NCBI RefSeq assembly: GCF_001552175.1
Contig: NZ_BCQR01000084.1
Span: 1-49,899, forward strand
Origin: Actinomadura kijaniata NBRC 14229
GTDB taxonomy: Bacteria > Actinomycetota > Actinomycetes > Streptosporangiales > Streptosporangiaceae
DNA length: 49,899 nt
Reading direction: 5' to 3'
Shown: in pieces, positions 14,869-22,553 of the stretch
Numbering within the stretch: position 1 is the stretch's first letter
Layout: each line of letters begins with the position of its first letter
The notes under the pieces: generated by a model
What the model was told of the DNA's origin: nothing
The model's input: the letters and a program-made list of their open reading frames with translations, nothing else
Databases searched by the model: none
Program-made: the position numbers and the translations under genes

Positions 14869-16004
14869 CGGCCGCGCTGGACCTGCTGGCGGGCCGGGAC
14901 CGGGACCTGCTGGTCCGGGTCGTCGCGGTCGCGTGCTCGGGGCGGACGCTGCCGTCGACGGCCGAGGAGCTGGCCGGGCTGGTGGTGCGGTCGGGGGAGG
15001 CGCTCGTGTTCTGCGACGTGTACGTCCTGGACGAGTGCGGGCGGGTCATGGAGGGGGCGGGCCGGGCCGTCCCGCTGGGGGAGGGGGACGTCGGGTGGGT
15101 CGCGGCGCACGGGCGGGCCCGGCGGCACCGCGACGGGCGCGGCGTCGCGGTGCCCGTGCACAGCGGGCCCGCGGTCATCGGGGTCCTCGACGTCCGGTCG
15201 GCGGGCCCCTGCCGGGAGCCGGACGTGGCGCTGGTCGGGGCGCTGGCCGAGCTGTTCGCGCCGGTGCTGTGCTCGTGCCGCCGCCTGCGCACCGCCCGGG
15301 AGCGCGAGTTCGCCGCCGAGCGCTTCGCCGAACGCGCCGTCCAGGTCCAGGAGGCCGAGCGGTCCCGGCTCAGCCGCGAGATCCACGACGGGGTCGCCCA
15401 GCACCTGGCCAGCCTGGGCTTCCACCTGTCGGCGGCGCAGGCGGCGCTGGAGGGCCCCGGGCCGGACGGGCCCGCGCCGTCCGGCGCCCGCGCCCAGATC
15501 GCCCGCGCGCGCGAGCTGTGCGACCTGGCCGCCGCCGAGACGCGGGCGGCGATCGGCGGGCTGCGGCCCCCGGTCCTGGACGACCTGGGGCTGCCCGCCG
15601 CGCTGGCGACGCTGGCGCGGGAGGCGGGCGCGCCCACCTCGCACGGGGCGGTGGACGTGACCGTCACCGTGACCGGGGAACTGGAGGAGCCGCTTCCCGA
15701 CCACGTGCAGACCGCGCTGTACCGGATCGCGCAGGAGGCGGTCGGCAACTGCCTGCGGCACGCCGCCGCCACCTGCGTCGACCTGCTGCTGGAACACGAC
15801 CGCGACCGCGTCCGGCTGACCGTCGCCGACGACGGGGTGGGGTTCGCGCCGCGGCAGGGCCACCGGTCCGGGGCCTACGGGCTGCGCGGCATGGCCGAAC
15901 GCGCCGAGCTGCTGGGCGGCCGGTTCACGGTCACCAGCCGCCCCGGCGCCGGCACCACCGTCGAGGCGGTCGTCCCGATCAGGAATGGATCACCCGGAAG
16001 GTGA
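14865..16004 (+). CDS. Soluble GAF-domain histidine kinase (HisKA_3 type)
   Basis: This 379-residue kinase is the likely partner of the upstream regulator. Residues about 20-135 form a GAF-like sensor (VFCDVYVLDECGRVMEG, then GVAVPVHSGPAVIGVLDVRSAG). The dimerisation domain has phospho-acceptor His174 in SRLSREIHDGVAQHLASLG. A HATPase domain follows with the N box (IAQEAVGNCLRHA) and G box (VADDGVGFAP, AYGLRGMAERA). No transmembrane helix is present, so it senses an internal signal. Cysteines at about 50, 58, 116, 136 and 138 of the sensor part could bind a metal, cluster or haem, but that is a guess. It ends 26 bases inside the convergent gene. Confidence 0.88.
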   Translation: MTAALDLLAGRDRDLLVRVVAVACSGRTLPSTAEELAGLVVRSGEALVFCDVYVLDECGRVMEGAGRAVPLGEGDVGWVAAHGRARRHRDGRGVAVPVHSGPAVIGVLDVRSAGPCREPDVALVGALAELFAPVLCSCRRLRTAREREFAAERFAERAVQVQEAERSRLSREIHDGVAQHLASLGFHLSAAQAALEGPGPDGPAPSGARAQIARARELCDLAAAETRAAIGGLRPPVLDDLGLPAALATLAREAGAPTSHGAVDVTVTVTGELEEPLPDHVQTALYRIAQEAVGNCLRHAAATCVDLLLEHDRDRVRLTVADDGVGFAPRQGHRSGAYGLRGMAERAELLGGRFTVTSRPGAGTTVEAVVPIRNGSPGR

Positions 16005-17151
16005 TCCCGGCCTTCTGGAGACGGTCGACCAGCGCGTCGCCCATCGCGACCGCCGTGGTGACCTGGCCGGAGCTCGGCGGCAGGTCGTCGAAGGCCAGGC
16101 ACAGCGCCGACTCGGCCAGCATCTTCGCGGTCTCGCCGTAGCCGGGGTCGCCGCCCGCGACCTCGGTGACCACGCGCCTGCCGCCGCCCTCGCCGACGAA
16201 CTTCACGCTGAACCACGCCTTGGCGCGCTTCTCCGGCGGCGGGCCCTCGCCCGCCCCGCGCACCCGCAGCAGCAGCGCGCGGGTCGGCGGCAGCTGCGCC
16301 AGCGCCGTCACGGCCGTGGCGCCGGCGGCCAGCCCGACCGCCGACGGCAGCCGCCTGGTCGCCACGTAGGGGCCGTAGGAGAAGTCGGGGCCGTACCGGT
16401 CCAGCGCCGCCGCCGACCGCAGCACGATCTGCGGGTCGATGGTCGGCATCGGCAGCGTCCAGCCGTTCACCCCCGAGCGGGGCACGGGCCGCCGCGAGAT
16501 CCGCACCCGCCGTCCCTCCGGCCTCGGGGCGGCGCGGTGGTACTCGCGCTCGGCGCGGACCATGCCGGGGATGTCGGCGAAGATCCCGACGGCCGAGTGC
16601 AGGGTGCCGCCGGAGAAGTCGCCCGAGCCCCGCACGAACCCCTCCACGCGCAGCGGGACGCCCGCCGGGAGCCGCTTGACGGTGAAGTACACGCCCAGGT
16701 CGTGCGGGATCGAGTCGAACCCGCAGGCGTGCACGATCCGCGCGCCCGACCGCACGGCCTCCTCGTGGTGGCGCACGTACATCCGGTTCACGAACGTCGG
16801 CTCGCCGGTCAGGTCCACGTAGTCGGTCCCGTTGCGGGCGCACGCGGCGACCAGCGGCTCGCCGTGCTTCACGTACGGGCCGACGGTGGTGATGACGACG
16901 CGCGTCCGCGCGGCCAGCTCCTCGACCGACGCGGTGTCGGCGGTGTCGGCGTGCAGCAGCGGCAGGTCGGCGCAGGCCGGGTCGATCGCGGCCAGCCGGT
17001 CGCGGACCGCCGCCAGCCTCTCCTGGTTGCGCCCGGCCAGCGCCCACTTGGCGAAGGGCGGCGCGTGCCGCGCCAGGTACTCGGCGGTCAGCCCGCCGGT
17101 GAAGCCGGTGGCGCCGAAGAGGACGATGTCGTACGGGCGTTCGGCGGTCAT
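15979..17151 (-). CDS. Saccharopine dehydrogenase-like / trans-acting enoyl reductase family protein
   Basis: The 390-residue protein opens with an NAD(P)-binding Rossmann motif, VLFGATGFTGGLTAEYLA, followed by WALAGRNQERL and VVITTVGPYVKHGEPLVAACA. These are typical of the saccharopine-dehydrogenase-like family that includes mycobacterial trans-acting enoyl reductases. Later motifs are HACGFDSIPHDLGVYF and GGDPGYGETAKMLAESAL. It is probably an NADPH-dependent reductase acting on a lipid or polyketide intermediate; the substrate is unknown. The start at 17151 follows AAAGGGG. Its 3' end overlaps the kinase gene by 26 bases. It has no evident role in carbon fixation and looks like a bystander. 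GAATCCGATTC at 17207-17217 upstream is a small dyad. Confidence 0.82.
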   Translation of the reverse strand: MTAERPYDIVLFGATGFTGGLTAEYLARHAPPFAKWALAGRNQERLAAVRDRLAAIDPACADLPLLHADTADTASVEELAARTRVVITTVGPYVKHGEPLVAACARNGTDYVDLTGEPTFVNRMYVRHHEEAVRSGARIVHACGFDSIPHDLGVYFTVKRLPAGVPLRVEGFVRGSGDFSGGTLHSAVGIFADIPGMVRAEREYHRAAPRPEGRRVRISRRPVPRSGVNGWTLPMPTIDPQIVLRSAAALDRYGPDFSYGPYVATRRLPSAVGLAAGATAVTALAQLPPTRALLLRVRGAGEGPPPEKRAKAWFSVKFVGEGGGRRVVTEVAGGDPGYGETAKMLAESALCLAFDDLPPSSGQVTTAVAMGDALVDRLQKAGITFRVIHS

Positions 17152-17286
17152 CGTGGACCCCTTTCGCGTGGTCGCGGATGCGGGCGCCCTGCCCCCAGGG
17201 TGTTCCGAATCCGATTCTGTCGTGTCGTGGCGGCTCCGGCGCGCTCCGGCGCGCGATGTGACCGACCCCACGCGCCGGGCGGGGCG

Positions 17287-18156
17287 TCAGCGGGGCCGGG
17301 ACCAGCCGGGGGCGTCCAGGAGATGGTCCACGAACAGCCGGGTCGTCGGGGTCGGGTCGGGCCCGCCCACGGCGTGCCAGGGGCGGTGCAGCGGCGTTCC
17401 GGGCGCGTCGATCTCGACCAGGGATCCGTCCGCCAGGTGGCCGCGGACCGCGTCGCGGGACAGCAGGGCGGCGCCCAGCCCCGCCGCCGCGCCCGCGACC
17501 ACCGCGCCGTTGGAGCCGAGGACCAGGCGGGGCGGGGCGACGTCGCGTTCGGTCAGGTACGCCTCGGCCGTGGCGCGGGTGCCCGAGCCCGGCTCGCGCA
17601 TCACCCACGGCGTCGTGGCCGGGTCGAACGCCGCCGCCAGCGCGGGCGCGCCCACCACGACCAGGACGTTGGGCCGCCGCGCCAGCACGGTCGCCGCGAC
17701 GCCGGCGGGCGGCCGCCCGGCCAGCACCAGATCGGCCCGGTGGGCGGCCAGGCTGCTCCACACCTGGCGGCGCGGCCCCACCTCCAGGGCCAGGTCCACC
17801 TCCGGCCAGCGGGCGCGGAACGAGGCCAGCAGCTCCGGCAGGACCTGGTCGGCGGCCGTGGTCACCGCCGCCAGGCGCAGCGGGCCGCGCGCCGGGTCGG
17901 CCGCGCCCCGCGCCGCCGCGCGCCCCTGCTCCAGCAGGCCGAGGACCCGGCGGGCGTAGGAGGCGTACACCGTCCCGGCGGGGGTGAGCGCCAGGCCGCG
18001 CCCCTCGCGGCGGACCAGCGCGACGCCGAGGTCCCGGGCCAGCGCCGCCAGCGCCGCCGACACCGCCGACTCGGTCACGTACAGCCGCCGCGCCGCCTCC
18101 CGCACCGACCCGGCGTCGGCCACCGCCACGAACGTCCGCAGCCGCGCCTCGGTCAC
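17287..18156 (-). CDS. cbbR: LysR family regulator, probable CbbR
   Basis: This 289-residue LysR-type regulator has the helix-turn-helix at about residues 1-60 (LRTFVAVADAGSVREAARRLYVTESAVSAALAALARDLG) and a periplasmic-binding-like effector domain. The latter includes PLRLAAVTTAADQVLPELLASFRARWPEVDLAL and WVMREPGSGTRATAEAYL, the latter typical of CbbR/CysB-type effector pockets. The GTG at 18156 has AGGAGG five bases upstream. It is divergent from cbbL with 117 bases between them, the classical position of CbbR, which activates RuBisCO operons in response to metabolites such as RuBP or NADPH. The name rests on context plus family. Confidence 0.85.
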   Translation of the reverse strand: MTEARLRTFVAVADAGSVREAARRLYVTESAVSAALAALARDLGVALVRREGRGLALTPAGTVYASYARRVLGLLEQGRAAARGAADPARGPLRLAAVTTAADQVLPELLASFRARWPEVDLALEVGPRRQVWSSLAAHRADLVLAGRPPAGVAATVLARRPNVLVVVGAPALAAAFDPATTPWVMREPGSGTRATAEAYLTERDVAPPRLVLGSNGAVVAGAAAGLGAALLSRDAVRGHLADGSLVEIDAPGTPLHRPWHAVGGPDPTPTTRLFVDHLLDAPGWSRPR

Positions 18157-18183
18157 GGCGACCTCCTGGTTCAAGCCTTCGCT

Positions 18184-18206
18184 CAGGTGTGGGCCGGAAA
18201 CACTTG
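18184..18206. promoter_or_regulatory. Candidate CbbR site in the cbbR-cbbL promoter region
   Basis: CAGGTGT (18184-18190) and ACACTTG (18200-18206) form a dyad with one mismatch around nine bases. It holds a T-N11-A element (T18190 to A18202), the LysR-family core. An outer TCAAG/CTTGA pair (18171-18175 and 18203-18207) surrounds it. The position 67-90 bases before cbbL and just upstream of cbbR suits both activation and autorepression. Confidence 0.5.
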
Positions 18207-18273
18207 ATGGACGATGCGAGTATCGCCGGGCGACGCTCGGGACGTCCACGAACCCCGACCCGAGCGGAGGGCC

Positions 18274-19707
18274 ATGAGTGCGGGCAGATGGTCGGCGGGT
18301 GTGATCCCGTACGCGGAGATGGGCTACTGGCGGCCCGACTACCGGCCGAAGGACAGCGACGTGCTGGCCGCGTTCCGGATCACGCCGCAGCCGGGCGTCC
18401 CGCCGGAGGAGGCGGGCGCGGCCGTCGCCGGGGAGTCGTCCACCGCCACCTGGACGGTGGTGTGGACCGACCGGCTCACCTCCTACGAGAACTACCAGGC
18501 CAAGTGCTACCGGGTGGAGGCGGTGCCGGGAAGCGAGGGGCAGTTCATCGCCTCCATCGCCTACGACCTGGACCTGTTCGAGGAGGGCTCGATCGCCAAC
18601 CTCACCTCCTCGATCATCGGGAACGTCTTCGGGTTCAAGGCGCTGCGGGCGCTGCGGCTGGAGGACATGCGGATCCCGCCGCACTACGTCAAGACGTTCC
18701 AGGGCCCGGCGCACGGGATCGTGATGGAACGCGAGTACCTCGGCAAGTTCGGGCGCCCGCTGCTGGGCGCGACGGTCAAGCCGAAACTCGGGCTGTCGGC
18801 GCGCAACTACGGGCGCGTCGTGTACGAGGCGCTGCGCGGCGGCCTGGACTTCACCAAGGACGACGAGAACATCAACTCCCAGCCGTTCATGCGCTGGCGC
18901 GACCGGTTCCTGTACTGCATGGAGGGCGTCAACCGGGCCGTCGCCGCGACCGGCGAGGTCAAGGGGCACTACCTCAACGTCACCGCCGCCACGATGGAGG
19001 ACATGTACGAGCGCGCCGAGTTCGCGCGCGACCTCGGCAGCGTCATCGTGATGATCGACCTGACCGTCGGCTACACCGCGATCCAGTCGATGGCCCGGTG
19101 GGCGCGGGCCAACGGGATGCTGCTGCACCTGCACCGCGCCGGGCACTCCACCTACACGCGGCAGAAGACCCACGGCGTCAGCTTCCGCGTGATCGCCAAG
19201 TGGATGCGGCTGGCCGGCGTCGACCACATCCACGCCGGGACGGTCGTCGGCAAGCTGGAGGGCGACCCCCACAGCGTCGCGGGCTTCTACGACACCCTGC
19301 GCCTCGACAGGATCGCCGCGGATCCGGTGAAGGGCCTGTACTTCGACCAGGACTGGGCGTCGATGCCGGGCACGATGCCGGTGGCGTCCGGCGGCATCCA
19401 CGCCGGGCAGATGCACCAGCTGCTGCACCACCTGGGCGAGGACGTGGTCCTCCAGTTCGGCGGCGGGACGATCGGGCACCCGATGGGGATCGCCGCCGGG
19501 GCCGCCGCCAACCGCGTCGCCCTCGAAGCGATGATCAAGGCGCGCAACGAGGGCCGCGACTTCCTCGCCGAGGGCCCCGACATCCTGCGGGCCGCCGCCA
19601 GGCACAGCCGTGAGCTGGAGGTCGCGCTGTCCACCTGGGGCGACGTGACGTTCAGCTACGAGTCCACCGACACCCCCGACGTCGTCGAGACCCATGTGAG
19701 CCTGTGA
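18274..19707 (+). CDS. cbbL: RuBisCO large subunit, form I red-type
   Basis: This 477-residue protein carboxylates or oxygenates ribulose-1,5-bisphosphate. All the catalytic residues I looked for are present: Lys169 and Lys171 in TVKPKLG, the carbamylated Lys195 with Asp197 and Glu198 in GGLDFTKDDENIN, His285/His287/Arg288 in LHLHRAGH, His320 in HIHAGT, and loop-6 Lys327 in GTVVGKLEGD. The N terminus SAGVIPYAEMGYWRPDYRPKDSDVLAAFRITPQPGV and the STATWTVVWTDRLT segment place it in the red (IC/ID) branch, which agrees with the CbbX gene downstream. The ATG at 18274 follows GGAGG at only three bases. cbbS overlaps its stop by one base (TGATG). Eight large and eight small subunits should form the holoenzyme. 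Confidence 0.97.
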   Translation: MSAGRWSAGVIPYAEMGYWRPDYRPKDSDVLAAFRITPQPGVPPEEAGAAVAGESSTATWTVVWTDRLTSYENYQAKCYRVEAVPGSEGQFIASIAYDLDLFEEGSIANLTSSIIGNVFGFKALRALRLEDMRIPPHYVKTFQGPAHGIVMEREYLGKFGRPLLGATVKPKLGLSARNYGRVVYEALRGGLDFTKDDENINSQPFMRWRDRFLYCMEGVNRAVAATGEVKGHYLNVTAATMEDMYERAEFARDLGSVIVMIDLTVGYTAIQSMARWARANGMLLHLHRAGHSTYTRQKTHGVSFRVIAKWMRLAGVDHIHAGTVVGKLEGDPHSVAGFYDTLRLDRIAADPVKGLYFDQDWASMPGTMPVASGGIHAGQMHQLLHHLGEDVVLQFGGGTIGHPMGIAAGAAANRVALEAMIKARNEGRDFLAEGPDILRAAARHSRELEVALSTWGDVTFSYESTDTPDVVETHVSL

Positions 19708-20126
19708 TGCGCGTGACCCAAGGGACGTTCTCCCACCTGCCCGACCTCACCGACGACGAGATCGCCGCGCAGGTCGCCTACGCCCTGGAGCGGGGCTGGC
19801 CGTGCTCGGTGGAGTTCACCGACGACCCGCACCCGCGCAACGCGTACTGGGAGATGTGGGGCCTGCCGATGTTCGACCTGGCCGACCCCGCCGGGGTGCT
19901 GTACGAGGTCAACGAGTGCCGCCGCGCCTACCCGGGCCACTACGTCCGGGTGAACGCCTACGACGCGGGCTACGGGCGGCAGACGACGGCGCTGCAGTTC
20001 ATCGTGCAGCGCCCGGCCGTCGAACCGGGGTTCCGGCTGGATCGGGAGGAGACCTCCGACCGCCGCGTCCGCTACCGGATCCACCCCTACGCGCTGGACC
20101 GACCGCAGGGCGAGCGCTACACATGA
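19707..20126 (+). CDS. cbbS: RuBisCO small subunit, red-type
   Basis: The 139-residue small subunit caps the ends of the L8 core. MRVTQGTFSHLPDLTDDEIAAQVAYALERGW is the characteristic start. It is followed by WEMWGLPMFDLADPAGVLYEVNECRRAYPGHYVRVNAYD and a C-terminal extension after QFIVQRP (about residues 108-139) that red-type small subunits use to form a beta-barrel in the central channel. The ATG at 19707 shares its A with the cbbL stop; a GTG one codon earlier is also in frame. Its own stop overlaps the ATG of the following small frame (ATGA at 20123-20126), the first link of an unusual coupled chain to cbbX. Confidence 0.95.
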   Translation: MRVTQGTFSHLPDLTDDEIAAQVAYALERGWPCSVEFTDDPHPRNAYWEMWGLPMFDLADPAGVLYEVNECRRAYPGHYVRVNAYDAGYGRQTTALQFIVQRPAVEPGFRLDREETSDRRVRYRIHPYALDRPQGERYT

Positions 20127-20209
20127 CCCCCTTCACCGCCGGGCCTTCCCGCGTCGCTCGCGAGCTCCCGATCGTGATGCTCCTCAGCCCGGGCCGGGCG
20201 GCGCCATGA
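20123..20209 (+). CDS. Small coupled reading frame 1 between cbbS and cbbX
   Basis: This 28-residue frame begins with an ATG that overlaps the cbbS stop (ATGA, 20123-20126). It ends in a TGA that overlaps the ATG of the next small frame (20206-20209). Its C-terminal 24 residues (from about AGPSRVARELPIV to RAAP) recur in frame 2 with four changes. All four substitutions between the copies alter the amino acid, so a functional peptide is doubtful. The frame may exist to carry ribosomes across a repeat, as in mycobacterial MIRUs. Confidence 0.4.
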   Translation: MTPFTAGPSRVARELPIVMLLSPGRAAP

Positions 20210-20210
20210 C
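20138..20210 (+). repeat. MIRU-like 73-bp repeat, copy 1
   Basis: This unit matches copy 2 (20257-20329) at 67 of 73 positions and ends at the same point relative to the following ATGAC. It contains the palindrome GCTCGCGAGC. The two copies are offset by 119 bases. Confidence 0.8.
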
Positions 20211-20328
20211 GTGCACATTGTCGCGCCTCCGGCACGACGGGTCCTGGCGCTTTGACGCCGGGTCCTCCCGCGTCGCTCGCGAGCTCCCGATCGTGACGCT
20301 CCTCGGTCCGGACCGGGCGGCGCCATGA
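20206..20328 (+). CDS. Small coupled reading frame 2 between cbbS and cbbX
   Basis: This 40-residue frame starts inside the stop of frame 1 and ends in a TGA that overlaps the cbbX ATG (ATGA, 20325-20328). Its first 16 residues are unique (MTCTLSRLRHDGSWRF) and the rest repeats frame 1. The unbroken coding and exact overlaps at both ends argue that the arrangement is selected, even if the peptide is not. No known domain is recognised. Confidence 0.4.
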   Translation: MTCTLSRLRHDGSWRFDAGSSRVARELPIVTLLGPDRAAP

Positions 20329-20329
20329 C
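20257..20329 (+). repeat. MIRU-like 73-bp repeat, copy 2
   Basis: This is the second unit of the tandem pair. It ends at the start codon of cbbX, so that the translation start context of cbbX is also present, duplicated, in copy 1. The reading frame and overlap geometry are the same in both copies. Confidence 0.8.
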
Positions 20330-21263
20330 CGGGCGGCCCGCCTTCGGCATGCGTTCGGCGGACAGCTCGGCGGACGAGACCCCCGCCGAGCCGTTGCCCC
20401 CGGACGCCCGCGTGGACCTGGCCCGCGAACGCGCCGAGTCCCAGGCCGACGAGGTCCTGGACTCCCTGGACCGCGACCTGGTCGGCCTGGCCCCGGTGAA
20501 GACCCGCGTCCGCGAGATCGCCGCGCTGCTGCTGGTCGACCGCGTCCGGGCGCGCTTCGGCATCGACTCGGGCCGCCCCAACCTGCACATGTGCTTCACC
20601 GGCAGCCCCGGCACGGGCAAGACGACCGTCGCCGTCCGCCTCGCCGAACTGCTGCACCGCCTCGGCTACGTCCGCAAGGGCCACCTGGTGCCGGTCACCC
20701 GCGACGACCTGGTCGGCCAGTACGTCGGGCACACCGCGCCCAAGACCAAGGAGGTCCTCAAACGCGCCATGGGCGGCGTCCTGTTCATCGACGAGGCCTA
20801 CTACCTGTACCGGGCCGAGAACGAACGCGACTACGGCCAGGAGGCCATCGAGATCCTCCTCCAGGTCATGGAGAACCAGCGCGACGACCTGGTCGTCGTC
20901 CTGGCGGGCTACAAGGACCGCATGGACGCGTTCTTCGCCTCCAACCCCGGCATGAGCTCCCGCATCGCCCACCACATCGACTTCCCCGACTACGAGCCCG
21001 CCGAACTGGAGGAGATCGGCCGCCTGATGATGGCCCGCGAGGGCTACCGGCTCGCCCCCGAGACCGTTCCGGTCTTCCGCGACTACCTGCGACGACGCCG
21101 CGCCCGGCCGCGCTTCGCCAACGCGCGTTCGGTCCGCAACGCGATCGAGCGCGCCCGCCTGCGCCACGCCAGCCGGCTGCTGGCCGCGCCCGGCGAGGTG
21201 GACCTGGCCGCCCTCACCACCCTGCTGCCCGAGGACTTCCTGGCCAGCCGCGTCTTCGAATGA
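20325..21263 (+). CDS. cbbX: RuBisCO activase CbbX (AAA+ ATPase)
   Basis: The 312-residue AAA+ protein remodels inhibited red-type RuBisCO by pulling on the C-terminal tail of CbbL. Walker A TGSPGTGKT is at 92-100, the pore loop QYVGHT has the key aromatic Tyr133, Walker B LFIDEA is at 153-158, and arginine-rich sensor segments follow (ARPRFANARSVRNAIERA). In Rhodobacter, RuBP allosterically activates CbbX; the N-terminal 45 residues here are longer and less conserved. The ATG at 20325 lacks a good ribosome site. It overlaps the stop of the preceding small frame, so translation probably depends on coupling. It is the last gene of the cbb operon. Confidence 0.93.
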   Translation: MTGRPAFGMRSADSSADETPAEPLPPDARVDLARERAESQADEVLDSLDRDLVGLAPVKTRVREIAALLLVDRVRARFGIDSGRPNLHMCFTGSPGTGKTTVAVRLAELLHRLGYVRKGHLVPVTRDDLVGQYVGHTAPKTKEVLKRAMGGVLFIDEAYYLYRAENERDYGQEAIEILLQVMENQRDDLVVVLAGYKDRMDAFFASNPGMSSRIAHHIDFPDYEPAELEEIGRLMMAREGYRLAPETVPVFRDYLRRRRARPRFANARSVRNAIERARLRHASRLLAAPGEVDLAALTTLLPEDFLASRVFE

Positions 21264-21327
21264 GACCGCGATCACACACGGGCAAGGGATGCCCCCGCCC
21301 ATGTCCTAAGGTTGAAGGGCTCAAGAC

Positions 21328-22254
21328 ATGAATGTGGGGGAGACGGTGCTGAACCCTGAGGATCTGTACGAGCTGGACGCCGACCTGCCGGAGCTGACGG
21401 GCCCGGTCCTGCTGCACAGCATCGACGGGTTCGTGGACGCCGGATCGGTCGGGCAGCTCGTGCGCGAACACCTGCTGGACGCCCTCGACCACCGCGTCAT
21501 CGCGCGGTTCGACGTGGACTCCCTGATCGACTACCGGGCCCGCCGCCCGACGATGATCTACGACCGCGACCACTGGGCCTCCTACGACGCCCCCGAGCTG
21601 GTCCTGCGCCTGCTGCACGACGAGGTCGGCACGCCGTTCCTGCTGCTGACCGGGCCCGAGCCCGACCGGATGTGGGAGGGCTTCGTCGCCGCCGTCCGCT
21701 CGCTGGTGGAACGCCTGAACGTCCGCCTCGTCGTCGGCTTCCACGGCATCCCGATGGGCGTTCCGCACACCCGGCCGGTGGGGATGACCTCGCACGCGAC
21801 CCGGCCGGAGCTGATCACGCGTTCCTCGTGGTTCGACAAGGTCCAGGTGCCCGGCAGCGCCGCGGCCCTGCTGGAGTACCGGCTGGGCGAGTCCGGCCAC
21901 GACGCGCTCGGCTTCGCCATCCACGTCCCGCACTACCTGGCCCAGACCACCTATCCGACCGCCGCCGTCGCCGCCCTCGACGCGGTGATCGCCGCCACCG
22001 GCCTGGTGCTGCCCTCCGCCGCCCTCCGCGAGGCCGCCCTCACGACCGACGCCGAGATCACCGAGCAGGTCAGCGGCAACGAGGAGGTCGAGAAGGTCGT
22101 GCGCGCCCTGGAGCAGCAGTACGACGCGTTCGCGGGCGCCGCCGACCGCGAGAGCCTGCTCGCCGAGGCCCGGGACATGCCGACGGCCGAGGAACTGGCC
22201 GCCCAGTTCGAACGCTTCCTTGCCGAACAGGACGGCGGCGACCCCCAGCCATGA
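21328..22254 (+). CDS. PAC2 family protein
   Basis: This 308-residue protein fits the actinobacterial PAC2 (proteasome assembly chaperone 2-like) family: PVLLHSIDGFVDAGSVGQLVREHLL near the start, YDRDHWASYDAPELVLRLLHDE, LLTGPEPDRMWEGFVAAVRSLVE, VVGFHGIPMGVPHTRPVGMTSHAT, and a helical C terminus. The prokaryotic family is related by fold to eukaryotic PAC2, but a link to proteasome assembly in actinobacteria is not established. The ATG at 21328 is preceded by CTAAGGT, a possible -10, so the leader may be very short. It ends 67 bases before tRNA-Val. Confidence 0.85.
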   Translation: MNVGETVLNPEDLYELDADLPELTGPVLLHSIDGFVDAGSVGQLVREHLLDALDHRVIARFDVDSLIDYRARRPTMIYDRDHWASYDAPELVLRLLHDEVGTPFLLLTGPEPDRMWEGFVAAVRSLVERLNVRLVVGFHGIPMGVPHTRPVGMTSHATRPELITRSSWFDKVQVPGSAAALLEYRLGESGHDALGFAIHVPHYLAQTTYPTAAVAALDAVIAATGLVLPSAALREAALTTDAEITEQVSGNEEVEKVVRALEQQYDAFAGAADRESLLAEARDMPTAEELAAQFERFLAEQDGGDPQP

Positions 22255-22321
22255 TCCGTTTCGCGCACCCACCCCGGAACCGGGTACGCTTTCCCGGTCA
22301 CCGAGGCACGAACGTGCCCAC

Positions 22322-22396
22322 GGGCGCGTAGCTCAGGGGTAGAGCACTCGCCTTACAAGCGAGGGGTCGCAGGTTCGAAACCTGCCGCGCCCACCA
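22322..22396 (+). tRNA. tRNA-Val (anticodon UAC)
   Basis: The 75-base gene folds as a standard cloverleaf. The acceptor stem is GGGCGCG with CGCGCCC, the anticodon stem CTCGC/GCGAG closes the loop CTTACAA (anticodon TAC, reading GUA), and the T stem GCAGG/CCTGC surrounds TTCGAAA. A discriminator A and an encoded CCA follow. The 31 bases from 22369 recur at 24031, so its 3' end looks like a used integration site. Confidence 0.95.
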
Positions 22397-22399
22397 CCC
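22369..22399 (+). repeat. tRNA 3' end, left copy of a 31-bp direct repeat (attL-like)
   Basis: The T arm, acceptor 3' strand, CCA and three further bases are identical to 24031-24061. The match weakens after this into CCC[AA/GG]AAG[A/G]CCCCG. This is the typical att core of integrative elements that insert into tRNA 3' ends. Confidence 0.8.
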
Positions 22400-22401
22400 A
22401 A

Positions 22402-22435
22402 AAGACCCCGTTTCCGATCACGGAAACGGGGTCTT
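22402..22435 (+). terminator. Terminator after tRNA-Val
   Basis: A perfect 15-bp stem (22402-22416 with 22421-22435) closes a four-base loop, ATCA. It starts six bases after the CCA end of the tRNA. Confidence 0.85.
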
Positions 22436-22553
22436 CACGCCATCAGCGCACACCAGGCAGCGGCAGCGTGACTTCCCCTGGAAGCAAGCCCTTCCGCACA
22501 TCTGAGATGCCGTTGGCTCAGGTGCTTGACCGCCAGTGAAGGGAACCAGGGCG

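Noticed and set aside
13086..21263. Carboxysome or carbonic anhydrase genes in the cbb locus
   Set aside because: No CsoS, Ccm or carbonic anhydrase-like protein is encoded here; the saccharopine-dehydrogenase-like gene is unrelated to carbon fixation.
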